Below, piece after piece: positions 24,453 through 30,907 of a stretch of 30,907 nt of DNA. This stretch comes from Gemmatimonadota bacterium (GTDB taxonomy: Bacteria; Gemmatimonadota; Gemmatimonadetes; Longimicrobiales; Gaopeijiaceae), in NCBI GenBank assembly GCA_007129525.1, contig SKVI01000255.1, positions 1 through 30,907 of the forward strand. The letters are read 5' to 3'. Under the pieces are notes generated by a model. It did no database searches. It was not told the origin of the DNA and saw nothing but the letters and a program-made list of their open reading frames with translations. Positions within the stretch are counted from its first letter, which is position 1, and every line of letters begins with the position of its first letter. The translations under genes were made by a program, and so were the position numbers.

Positions 24453-25496
24453 TCAGGTCACCAGCACATTCCGATACTTGTGCAGATCATCCAGGATCCG
24501 TCCCGCTCCCCGAACCACGCAGGTGAGCGGCTCTTCGTCCACGTGAATGGGAAGGTTCGTCTCCTGGGTGAGGAGGCGGTCCAGGCCTCGGATCATGGCC
24601 CCACCCCCCGTCATGACGATTCCTCGATCCACGATGTCGGACGAAAGCTCCGGCGGTGTGATCTCCAACGCCCGGCGAACCGCCTCGACGATGGCCTGAA
24701 TCGGCTCCTGGATGCACTCCCGCACTTCTTCGGAATGAATGGTCACCGTCTTGGGGATGCCCGACACCAGATCCCGCCCCTTCACCTCCATGCTCCGCTC
24801 GTCTCCCGAATCGAAGGCCGACCCGATCTGGATCTTCACCGCCTCGGCGGTGGGCTCTCCGATAAGGAGGTTGTAGTTCTTGCGGAGGAAGGTGACGATG
24901 GTCGAATCCAGCTCGTCGCCCCCCACCCGGATGGAGGTGTTGGAGACGATTCCCGAAAGGGCGATGACGGCGATCTCGGTGGTGCCCCCGCCGATGTCGA
25001 TGACCATGTTCCCGGTGGGAGTCTCGATGGGCAATCCTACACCGATGGCGGCGGCGGTGGGTTCGGCCACCATGTAGACGGCCTTCGCCCCGGCGGCCAT
25101 GGCCGACGAACGCACCGCCCGGCGCTCGAGCTCCGTGATCCCCGACGGAACCCCCACCACGACCCGGGGCTTGATGCGGAAGATTCGCTTCGACGTGACC
25201 TGCTTCAAGAAGTGGCGAAGCATCATCTCCGTCACGTCCACATCGGCGATGACCCCGTCCTTCAGGGGCCGCACCGCTTCGATGTTCTCCGGCGTACGGC
25301 CCAGCATGCGCTTGGCCTCGAGACCGATCCCCAGAATCTTCTTGGATCCCTTTTCCACCGCCACCACCGACGGCTCGTTCAGGACGATCCCTTCGCCCTT
25401 GACGTATACGAGGGTGTTGGCTGTGCCGAGATCCACGGCAATGTCATTGACGGGAATCAGGGAACCTGAGCTGAACCACTTGGAGAACGAGGCCAA
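24453..25496 (-). CDS. mreB: Rod-shape-determining actin homologue MreB
   Basis: MreB forms membrane-bound filaments that direct side-wall synthesis. The 347-residue protein is highly conserved: IAVDLGTANTLVYVKGEGIV (phosphate 1), RPLKDGVIADVDVTEMML, VVVGVPSGITELERRAV, YMVAEPTAAAIGVGLPI, MVIDIGGGTTEIAVIALSG (phosphate 2), IRVGGDELD, and GIVMTGGGAMIRGLD (adenosine motif). The N-terminal WFSSGSLIP could be a short membrane-touching segment. The only usable start upstream of the conserved region is TTG 25496: there is no ATG or GTG in frame before the stop eight codons further up. No Shine-Dalgarno sequence precedes it. The gene heads the mre cluster and lies about 83 bases after the predicted transcription start. 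Confidence 0.98.
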   Translation of the reverse strand: MASFSKWFSSGSLIPVNDIAVDLGTANTLVYVKGEGIVLNEPSVVAVEKGSKKILGIGLEAKRMLGRTPENIEAVRPLKDGVIADVDVTEMMLRHFLKQVTSKRIFRIKPRVVVGVPSGITELERRAVRSSAMAAGAKAVYMVAEPTAAAIGVGLPIETPTGNMVIDIGGGTTEIAVIALSGIVSNTSIRVGGDELDSTIVTFLRKNYNLLIGEPTAEAVKIQIGSAFDSGDERSMEVKGRDLVSGIPKTVTIHSEEVRECIQEPIQAIVEAVRRALEITPPELSSDIVDRGIVMTGGGAMIRGLDRLLTQETNLPIHVDEEPLTCVVRGAGRILDDLHKYRNVLVT

Positions 25497-25585
25497 TGCT
25501 GGAGCCCGTGGAGGTCAGTTGGTGGGCCGGATTTGTGAATCGTGAGGCGGCCCGGGCGGTCCTGCCGTTCGTCCGGGCGCCCCGG

Positions 25586-25614
25586 ATTGTAAAGACGTGG
25601 GGGGTCCTTTGCAA
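25586..25614 (-). promoter_or_regulatory. Sigma-70-like promoter for the mreB unit
   Basis: On the minus strand TTGCAA (25614-25609) is followed by exactly 17 bp and then TACAAT (25591-25586), matching 4 of 6 and 5 of 6 consensus bases. It is an AT-rich patch in a G+C-rich gap. Transcription would start near 25579 and run through mreB. The remaining parts of the dut-mreB gap (25497-25745) show no other feature. Confidence 0.7.
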
Positions 25615-25745
25615 GACGCGTTCCCGACGCACCCGTGTACTCCCCTCCGGTCCCGGCGCCGGTGCGGGGCCGGAAGCGGAGCCGGGCACCGATCCGGAGA
25701 CGAACCCCGTGTGCGGAAAAGCTCAGTGGCAGCGCCCCCTGGAGC

Positions 25746-26216
25746 CTACCCCCGACCGGTGCTCCCGAACCCTCCCGAAGCTCGCTCCGTAGCCCCCAGC
25801 TCGGCGGCCTCCACCACCTCCGGGACCTCGAATCGGGCGAAGACGAGCTGGGCGATGCGGTCCCCGCGGCCGATGCGCACCGGCCGGCCGGAGAGGTTCC
25901 GGAGGAGAACCTTCAGCTCTCCCCTATAGTCGGGGTCGATGGTCCCGGGGGCGTTGGGGACGATGATCCCCTCGCGAAAGGCGAGCCCCGAACGGGGTCG
26001 CACCTGGCATTCCACCTGCGCAGGGAGTTCCATGACGAGCCCGGTGCCCACGGCCCGGGTCTCGTCCGGAGCCAGCTCGAAGTCGTCCTCCGCCGACCGC
26101 ACGTCGTAGCCCGCGGCCCCCTCCGTGGCCCTCGACGGGAGGGACAGGTCCGGGTTCGACTCCAAGCGCCGGAATCGCACCCGAAGCTCTTTCGAGGCGT
26201 CTTCCCGCTTCTCCAC
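25746..26216 (-). CDS. dut: Deoxyuridine 5'-triphosphate nucleotidohydrolase (dUTPase)
   Basis: Dut hydrolyses dUTP to dUMP and pyrophosphate, keeping uracil out of DNA and feeding dTMP synthesis. All five motifs of the trimeric dUTPase family are present: AAGYDVRSAED (1), RPRSGLA (2), GTIDPDYRGELKV with the catalytic Asp (3), RGDRIAQLVF (4), and the glycine-rich C-terminal arm ERASGGFGSTGRG (5). GTG 26216 lies 5 bp after the ald stop and gives 156 residues. GTG 26180 would give 144 residues starting MRFRRLES and fits the family length at least as well; neither has a strong Shine-Dalgarno sequence. The gene is last in its run and is followed by the mreB promoter region. Pairing with pnp and an M16 peptidase nearby recurs in other bacteria. 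Confidence 0.95.
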   Translation of the reverse strand: MEKREDASKELRVRFRRLESNPDLSLPSRATEGAAGYDVRSAEDDFELAPDETRAVGTGLVMELPAQVECQVRPRSGLAFREGIIVPNAPGTIDPDYRGELKVLLRNLSGRPVRIGRGDRIAQLVFARFEVPEVVEAAELGATERASGGFGSTGRG

Positions 26217-26221
26217 CGGAC

Positions 26222-27343
26222 TCAGGTTCCCACCAGTACCGAGTCCACGTCCACCAACTCCAGGTCGAAGGCCTCGGCAACTCCTTCGTAGGTGACCTGC
26301 CCACCCACCACGTTCACGCCCAGCTTCAGGGCCGGATCCTCTCGACAGGCGTTTTGCCATCCCTTGTCGGCCAGCGTGCGGGCGTAGGGGAGCGTGGCGT
26401 TGGTGAGGGCGAGGGTGCTGGTCCGGGCCACCGCACCCGGCATGTTGGCCACAGCGTAATGGATCACGTCGTCAACCACGTAGATGGGGTCCTCATGAGT
26501 GGTGGGATGAATGGTTTCCACGCATCCTCCCTGGTCCACCGCCACATCCACGATGACGGATCCAGGCCGCATGAGGCTCAGGTCCTCCCGGGTCACCAGC
26601 GATGGAGCCTTCTTTCCCGGAATAAGGACCCCTCCGATGAGGAGGTCGGCCCGGGCGAGTTGCTCGCGGATGTTGTACCGGTTCGAGTACATGAGCTCGA
26701 CATTGGCCGGCATCACGTCCGACAGGTACCGGAGCCGTGGAAGTGAGATGTCCATGATGATGACCCGGGCACCAAACCCGGCGGCCATCTTCGCGGCGTT
26801 GGTCCCCACGACTCCGCCACCCAGGATCAGGACCTCGGCCGGGAGCACACCGGGCACGCCCCCCAGCAGAAGGCCCCGCCCCCCGTAGAAGCGCTCCAGG
26901 TACTTGGCGCCCTCCAGGATGGAGAGCCGTCCGGCCACCTCCGACATGGGAGTCAGCAGGGGCAGCTCCCCGCTGTCCAACTGGACGGTCTCGTAGGCGA
27001 TGGCCACGGACCTCGAATCCATGAGGGCCCGGGTCAGGCGCTCGGAGGCCGCGAAGTGAAAGTAGGTGAAGAGGAGCTGGTCTTCCCGGATCCGGGGCCA
27101 CTCCGGCTCGATGGGCTCCTTCACCTTGATGATCATCTCGGCGCGGGCCCACACCTCGTCGGCGGTGTCCACGGTCTCGGCACCAGCCTCCCGATACTGC
27201 TCGTCGGTGAAGCCGCTTCCCTCGCCCGCTCCCGCCTGCACCAACACCGTGTGGCCGTCCCGGACCAGCGCCTCGGCCCCGGAGGGGACGAGAGCCACCC
27301 GGTACTCATTCGTCTTGATCTCCGTCGGTACCCCGATCAGCAT
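26222..27343 (-). CDS. ald: Alanine dehydrogenase
   Basis: Ald reversibly converts L-alanine, NAD+ and water to pyruvate, ammonia and NADH. With ATG 27343 the protein has 373 residues, and the substrate residues fall at Arg15, Lys75 and His96, the numbering known from Mycobacterium tuberculosis Ald, which confirms the start. GAGGAG lies six bases upstream of it. The NAD-binding Rossmann motif is VLILGGGVVGTNAA, and the active-site Asp is in VIVDVAVDQGG. The conserved YVVDDVIHYAVANMPGAVARTST is also seen. The longer frame back to 27439 is not protein-like. The gene sits 145 bp after the M16 gene, so it may have its own promoter: TTCAAA and TATGGA with a 17-bp spacer are present near 27450-27478 on the minus strand, but the match is weak. 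It lies just upstream of dut. Confidence 0.97.
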   Translation of the reverse strand: MLIGVPTEIKTNEYRVALVPSGAEALVRDGHTVLVQAGAGEGSGFTDEQYREAGAETVDTADEVWARAEMIIKVKEPIEPEWPRIREDQLLFTYFHFAASERLTRALMDSRSVAIAYETVQLDSGELPLLTPMSEVAGRLSILEGAKYLERFYGGRGLLLGGVPGVLPAEVLILGGGVVGTNAAKMAAGFGARVIIMDISLPRLRYLSDVMPANVELMYSNRYNIREQLARADLLIGGVLIPGKKAPSLVTREDLSLMRPGSVIVDVAVDQGGCVETIHPTTHEDPIYVVDDVIHYAVANMPGAVARTSTLALTNATLPYARTLADKGWQNACREDPALKLGVNVVGGQVTYEGVAEAFDLELVDVDSVLVGT

Positions 27344-27488
27344 GGCCGGCTCCTCTTTCCTGGGATCAACTTCCCTTTGAGTAATGGAAACGCCTCCCTG
27401 GAGAGCCGTCCCTCGGTCGTGGCGGCATTCTGGATACAAACCTGCATACCTTCCATAGCCGCGAAATCTGACGTTTTGAAGGCCTGCG

Positions 27489-28871
27489 TCAAGCGGTTGT
27501 GGCCGAGCCGGGCCCCAGGCGCGTCACCACCTGCGCGTCGGGATCGAAGTATCTGGCGGCTGCGGCCTGCACCTCATCCGGCGTCACGGCCTCGATCAGG
27601 TCCAGGAGCTCGTCCAGGGTCCGGTGGGGCTGATCGTACAGGGCGAATCCCGCCAGCCGGTAGAGCCGCGACGAGGTGGATTCCAGCGAGAGCATGACCT
27701 GTCCCTTCACCTGGTCCTTCACCTCCCGGAGACCGGAGGGGTCGAGTCCGTTCCGGCTCAACGTCCGGTATTCCTCCAGGATCGCCTCCAGCGCCCGTTG
27801 GGCTGCGTCGGGTCGGGTGCCCACGTACACGCCACTCACCCCGGCACGGGAGTAGAAGGACTGGAACGAAAAAACCGTGTAGGCCAGCGCCAACTCCTCG
27901 CGGATCCGCTGGAACAGTCTCGAGCTCATCCCACCTCCGAAGGCTGACGACAGGAGGACCAGGGGGAAGCGGACGGGGTCGTTCCGCCCCGGCGTGCGGG
28001 TTCCCACCACCGTGTGGGTCTGGGCCGAATCGCGTTCCACGTGGGTCTGCCGGTGCTCCACCACCTCCGGGGGAGTGGGAATGGAGGCTGCCGCTCCCCC
28101 CCCTCTTCCCTCGAATCGCTCCTGGACCATCGCCTCCAGCAGCTCATGGTCCAGGTGCCCTGCGGCGGCGACGATGAGCTCGCCCTCCAGGTAGCAATCC
28201 CGATGGAGCGCCCGGAGCGCGTCGACCCCCATGGACGAGACCGACTCCCGGCTTCCAAGGATCGACTGGCCGTAGGGGTGGCTCTCCCACAGGTCGCTGC
28301 CGTGAAGTTCGAAGACGAGGTCGTCCGGGGTGTCCTCCACGGTGGAGAGCTCCTCCAGTACCACCTGCCTCTCCAGCTCGAGGTCCTCTTTTCGGAGCAG
28401 AGGGTTCAGCACCAGGTCGGAGAGGACGTCCAGCGCCTCGGGCAGGTGCTCCGAGAGGATCCGCGCCTGGTACGACGTGTGTTCCCGCGAAGTGAAGGCG
28501 TCCAGGGTGCCCCCCACCCGCTCCAGCGCCAGAACCAGTTCCCGGGCTCCTCGGGTCCGGGTTCCCTTGAAGACCAGATGCTCCAGGAGGTGGCTGGCCC
28601 CGGTGATCTCCCGGGGTTCGTGGGCCGAGCCCTGCCGCACCCAGATCCCAACCGACACCGAACGGACCCCGGGGATGTACTCCGACAGGATCCGGACACC
28701 CTCTGGGGTGGTGGACTCCCGCATGCGGCCCCCGCCCGGTCCGTTCGCCGTCTCCGAGGTCCGGCGATTGGAGGTGTCGAAGGCCCTGCCCGTCATCTCT
28801 GAATGGGGAAACGCCGAGACGGGGGGTTCGTCTCCCCCGTCCCGGCGTCGCCCACCGAAGCCGTTCGGCAT
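27489..28871 (-). CDS. M16-family zinc peptidase (processing-peptidase-like)
   Basis: M16 peptidases have an inverted zinc motif HxxEH, here His94-L-L-Glu97-His98, followed about 75 residues later by the third ligand (Glu173 or Glu174 in VLEELSTVEDTPDD). The C-terminal half has the second M16 fold (SSAFGGGMSSRLFQRIREELALAYTVFSF). The order resembles the beta subunit of mitochondrial processing peptidase and the B. subtilis YmxG/MlpA group encoded next to pnp. The ATG at 28871 overlaps the pnp stop as TGATG and gives 460 residues. The first 49 residues are Gly/Arg/Ser-rich and not family-like, so initiation at ATG 28724 (MRESTTPEG...) is a real alternative giving about 411 residues. There is no signal peptide with either start, so it is probably cytoplasmic. 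Substrate unknown. Confidence 0.9.
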   Translation of the reverse strand: MPNGFGGRRRDGGDEPPVSAFPHSEMTGRAFDTSNRRTSETANGPGGGRMRESTTPEGVRILSEYIPGVRSVSVGIWVRQGSAHEPREITGASHLLEHLVFKGTRTRGARELVLALERVGGTLDAFTSREHTSYQARILSEHLPEALDVLSDLVLNPLLRKEDLELERQVVLEELSTVEDTPDDLVFELHGSDLWESHPYGQSILGSRESVSSMGVDALRALHRDCYLEGELIVAAAGHLDHELLEAMVQERFEGRGGGAAASIPTPPEVVEHRQTHVERDSAQTHTVVGTRTPGRNDPVRFPLVLLSSAFGGGMSSRLFQRIREELALAYTVFSFQSFYSRAGVSGVYVGTRPDAAQRALEAILEEYRTLSRNGLDPSGLREVKDQVKGQVMLSLESTSSRLYRLAGFALYDQPHRTLDELLDLIEAVTPDEVQAAAARYFDPDAQVVTRLGPGSATTA

Positions 28872-30907
28872 CAGCGGCTGGCGGCCTCTACCTCCGCGAC
28901 CTGCTCCCCCTCCTCCTCGACGGCAGCGCGCCGGGAGAGCCGCAGACGGCCCTTCTCGTCGATGGCGAGAAGCTTGACCCGCGTGATCATCCCACGCTGG
29001 AGGACGTCCTCGGTCTTCTCCACCCGTCCCTCGGTGAGCTCCGAGATGTGACAGAGCCCTTCCACGCCGGGCAGGATCTCGATGAAGGCTCCGAAGCTGG
29101 TGACGTTCTTGACCGGTCCCTCGTACACCCGGCCCACCTCCGGCTCCTGCACGATGGCCTCGATCATTTCGCGGGCCCGATCGGCACCTTCGCCGGAGAC
29201 CGAAGCGATCTTCACCAGACCGGAGTCGTCCACCTCGATGGTGGCGCCGCTCTCGTCCTGGATGGCCCGGATCGTCTTCCCCTTCGGTCCGATGATCTCG
29301 CCCAGTTTTTCGGGATTCACCTGCATCGTGGTGATGCGAGGCGCATGCGGCGAGAGCTCCTCGCGGGGTTCGGCGATAGTGCCGTCCATGATGTCCAGAA
29401 TGTGGTTCCGGGCCCGGGTGGCCCGGTTCATGGCGTCCTCCATGATCTCCCGGCTGAGGCCCGCCACCTTGATGTCCATCTGGATCGAGGTGACGCCCTT
29501 CCGGGTGCCGGCGATCTTGAAGTCCATGTCGCCCAGCGCGTCTTCCATGCCCAGGATATCGGTGAGGACCGCGGTACGCTCCCCATCGGTAATCAGTCCC
29601 ATCGCGATTCCGGCACAGGAGGCCGAGATCGGCACCCCTGCGGCCATGAGCGCCATGGAGGTGCCGCAGACGCTAGCCATGGACGACGAGCCGTTGGATT
29701 CCAGCACGTCGCTGACCACCCGGATCGTGTAGGGGAAGTCGTCGTACGCCGGCAGGAGGGGCTGGATCGCCCGCTCCGCCAGGACCCCGTGTCCGGTCTC
29801 CCGCCGCGACGTGCCCCGAAAGGGCTTGGCCTCACCGGTGCAGAAGGGTGGGAAGTTGTAGTGGAGCATGAAGGACTTGGTGACCTCCTCCCGGACGTCG
29901 ATGGAGTCGATCCGCTGCTCGTCCCGGGAGGTACCCAGCGTGGCTACCGCCAGCGCCTGGGTCTGTCCCCGGGTAAAGAGGGCCGAGCCGTGGGTCCGCG
30001 GCAGGACGCCCACCTCGCACGAAATGTCCCGTACGGTGTCCAGATCGCGGCCGTCGGGACGGGCACCCTCGGAGAGGATGAGCTCCCGCATGGTCTCCTT
30101 CTCGATACCCCGGAGGATGTCGCCGATCTGTCCCTCGGCCTCTTCGTATTCCTCGGGGGCCAGTTCGTCCTCCAGCGCCTGGGTGACGTCCTCTCGGACG
30201 GTGCTCAGGGCCTGGTTGCGCTGCTGCTTGTCAGCGATGGCCATGGCCTCCTCGATCCGGGGCTGAACCATGTCCTCCACCTTCTCCTGCAGCGTCTCGT
30301 CGGGGCTCTGGGACTTCCAGTCCATGGTGGCCTGACGGAGGCCGTCTACCAGCTCCTCCTGGATCTCCACCAGCTGCTTGATGCCCTCGTGGGCCACTTC
30401 GAGTCCCTCCAGGATCTCGGACTCGGGCACCTCGACGGCACCGCCCTCCACCATGAGGATGGCGTCGGCGGAGCCGGCCACCACGATGTCCACGTCGGAG
30501 TACTCGAGCTGCTGGAAGGTGGGATTCAGGATCCAGTTCTCCCGGATGCGGCCGATGCGCACGGCGGCCACCAGCGTATCAAAGGGGATCTTTGACATGT
30601 TCAGCGCCACCGAGCCCCCCAGGAGCCCCAGGACGTCGGCGTCGTTTTCCTGATCCGCCGAAAGAATGTTGCAGACGACCTGCGTCTCATTCATGAACCC
30701 CTCGGGAAAGAGGGGTCGGATGGGCCGGTCGATCTGACGGGCCGAAAGGATCTCCTTCTCGCCCGGGCGTCCCTCTCGCTTGAAGAACCCGCCCGGGATC
30801 TTCCCCGCGGCGTAGGACTTCTCCCGGTACTCGACGGTCAGGGGAAAGAAGGGGAGGTGGGTGGGTCGGTCCCGCGCCGTAGCGGTGCAGAGGACCACGG
30901 TCTCGCC
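28871..30907 (-). CDS. pnp: Polyribonucleotide nucleotidyltransferase (5' end cut by window edge)
   Basis: PNPase degrades RNA 3'-to-5' with phosphate and is part of the RNA degradosome in many bacteria. The frame is open to the window edge; 678 residues are visible and the first few tens are missing. Seen are the first RNase PH domain (GETVVLCTATA, KIPGGFFKREGRPGEKEIL), a helical linker (about 220-290), and the second catalytic RNase PH domain (TRGQTQALAVATLG, RRETGHGVLAERA, LGDMDFKIAGTRKGVTSIQMD). These are followed by a KH domain with IGPKGKTI and an S1 domain with VKNVTSFGAFIEILPGVEGLCHIS. A Glu/Ala-rich tail closes the protein. The stop overlaps the start of the M16 gene. In many bacteria rpsO precedes pnp; that would lie outside this window. 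Confidence 0.98.
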   Translation of the reverse strand, partial: GETVVLCTATARDRPTHLPFFPLTVEYREKSYAAGKIPGGFFKREGRPGEKEILSARQIDRPIRPLFPEGFMNETQVVCNILSADQENDADVLGLLGGSVALNMSKIPFDTLVAAVRIGRIRENWILNPTFQQLEYSDVDIVVAGSADAILMVEGGAVEVPESEILEGLEVAHEGIKQLVEIQEELVDGLRQATMDWKSQSPDETLQEKVEDMVQPRIEEAMAIADKQQRNQALSTVREDVTQALEDELAPEEYEEAEGQIGDILRGIEKETMRELILSEGARPDGRDLDTVRDISCEVGVLPRTHGSALFTRGQTQALAVATLGTSRDEQRIDSIDVREEVTKSFMLHYNFPPFCTGEAKPFRGTSRRETGHGVLAERAIQPLLPAYDDFPYTIRVVSDVLESNGSSSMASVCGTSMALMAAGVPISASCAGIAMGLITDGERTAVLTDILGMEDALGDMDFKIAGTRKGVTSIQMDIKVAGLSREIMEDAMNRATRARNHILDIMDGTIAEPREELSPHAPRITTMQVNPEKLGEIIGPKGKTIRAIQDESGATIEVDDSGLVKIASVSGEGADRAREMIEAIVQEPEVGRVYEGPVKNVTSFGAFIEILPGVEGLCHISELTEGRVEKTEDVLQRGMITRVKLLAIDEKGRLRLSRRAAVEEEGEQVAEVEAASR

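Noticed and set aside
25711..25740. tRNA-like D-arm on the plus strand (AGCTCAGTGGCAGCGCC after GCGGAAA)
   Set aside because: No anticodon arm, T-arm with GGTTCGA-type loop or matching acceptor strand follows; the sequence runs straight into the 3' end of dut.
1..30907. Mobile elements, CRISPR arrays, toxin-antitoxin pairs or phage genes
   Set aside because: No transposase, integrase, direct repeat array, terminal inverted repeat pair or matching gene pair was seen on either strand.

Overview
This 30.9 kb window is G+C-rich bacterial chromosome (about two thirds G+C by eye), densely packed and almost entirely protein-coding. No rRNA, tRNA, CRISPR array, insertion sequence or phage gene was recognised. 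The mix of large secreted metallopeptidases (M48 lipoprotein, M14 with a C-terminal amidotransferase-like domain), cupredoxin lipoproteins, a short archaeal/eukaryotic-type prolyl-tRNA synthetase and a complete mre-mrdA-rodA rod-shape cluster suggests a Gram-negative, rod-shaped member of the Gemmatimonadota or a near relative. That placement is inference from gene content, not from a marker-gene comparison.

Region 1 (1-7670) is mostly minus strand: the N-terminal 678 residues of the disaggregase ClpB (cut by the window edge), a periplasmic M48 metallopeptidase lipoprotein and a secreted M14 carboxypeptidase-like protein. A small plus-strand lipoprotein and a minus-strand putative outer-membrane barrel then face each other. 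The theme is envelope protein quality control and peptide breakdown.

Region 2 (7949-11258) is a plus-strand accessory island. It holds an Lrp/AsnC regulator, a 303-bp intergenic region with a TTGACA promoter candidate and two related 13-bp palindromes exactly 63 bp apart, and three consecutive cupredoxin genes. These are a lipoprotein with two carboxypeptidase-regulatory-like domains plus a cupredoxin, a minimal cupredoxin lipoprotein, and a putative outer-membrane barrel fused to a C-terminal cupredoxin. All three keep a complete His-Cys-His-Met copper site. This is the least ordinary part of the window and the best candidate for an undescribed envelope copper or electron-transfer module.

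Region 3 (25614 down to 11267, minus strand) reads as one very long transcription unit behind a good sigma-70-like promoter: mreB, mreC, mreD, mrdA (PBP2), rodA, accD, folC, hisS, a two-helix membrane protein, proS, lysA and guaA. Several junctions overlap by 4 bp (mreC/mreD, mrdA/rodA, accD/folC) and proS/lysA by 19 bp. The unit joins cell elongation, fatty-acid and folate synthesis, tRNA charging, lysine/diaminopimelate and GMP synthesis, all growth-linked functions. A strong hairpin immediately after mreB could set MreB apart from the downstream genes.

Region 4 (25746-30907, minus strand) holds pnp (5' end cut by the window edge), an M16 peptidase that begins within the pnp stop codon, alanine dehydrogenase and dut. 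The pnp/M16 pairing resembles the pnp-ymxG arrangement known in other bacteria.

Several start codons were chosen by Shine-Dalgarno sequences, lipoboxes or overlaps rather than by the longest reading frame; each choice is explained in its entry.
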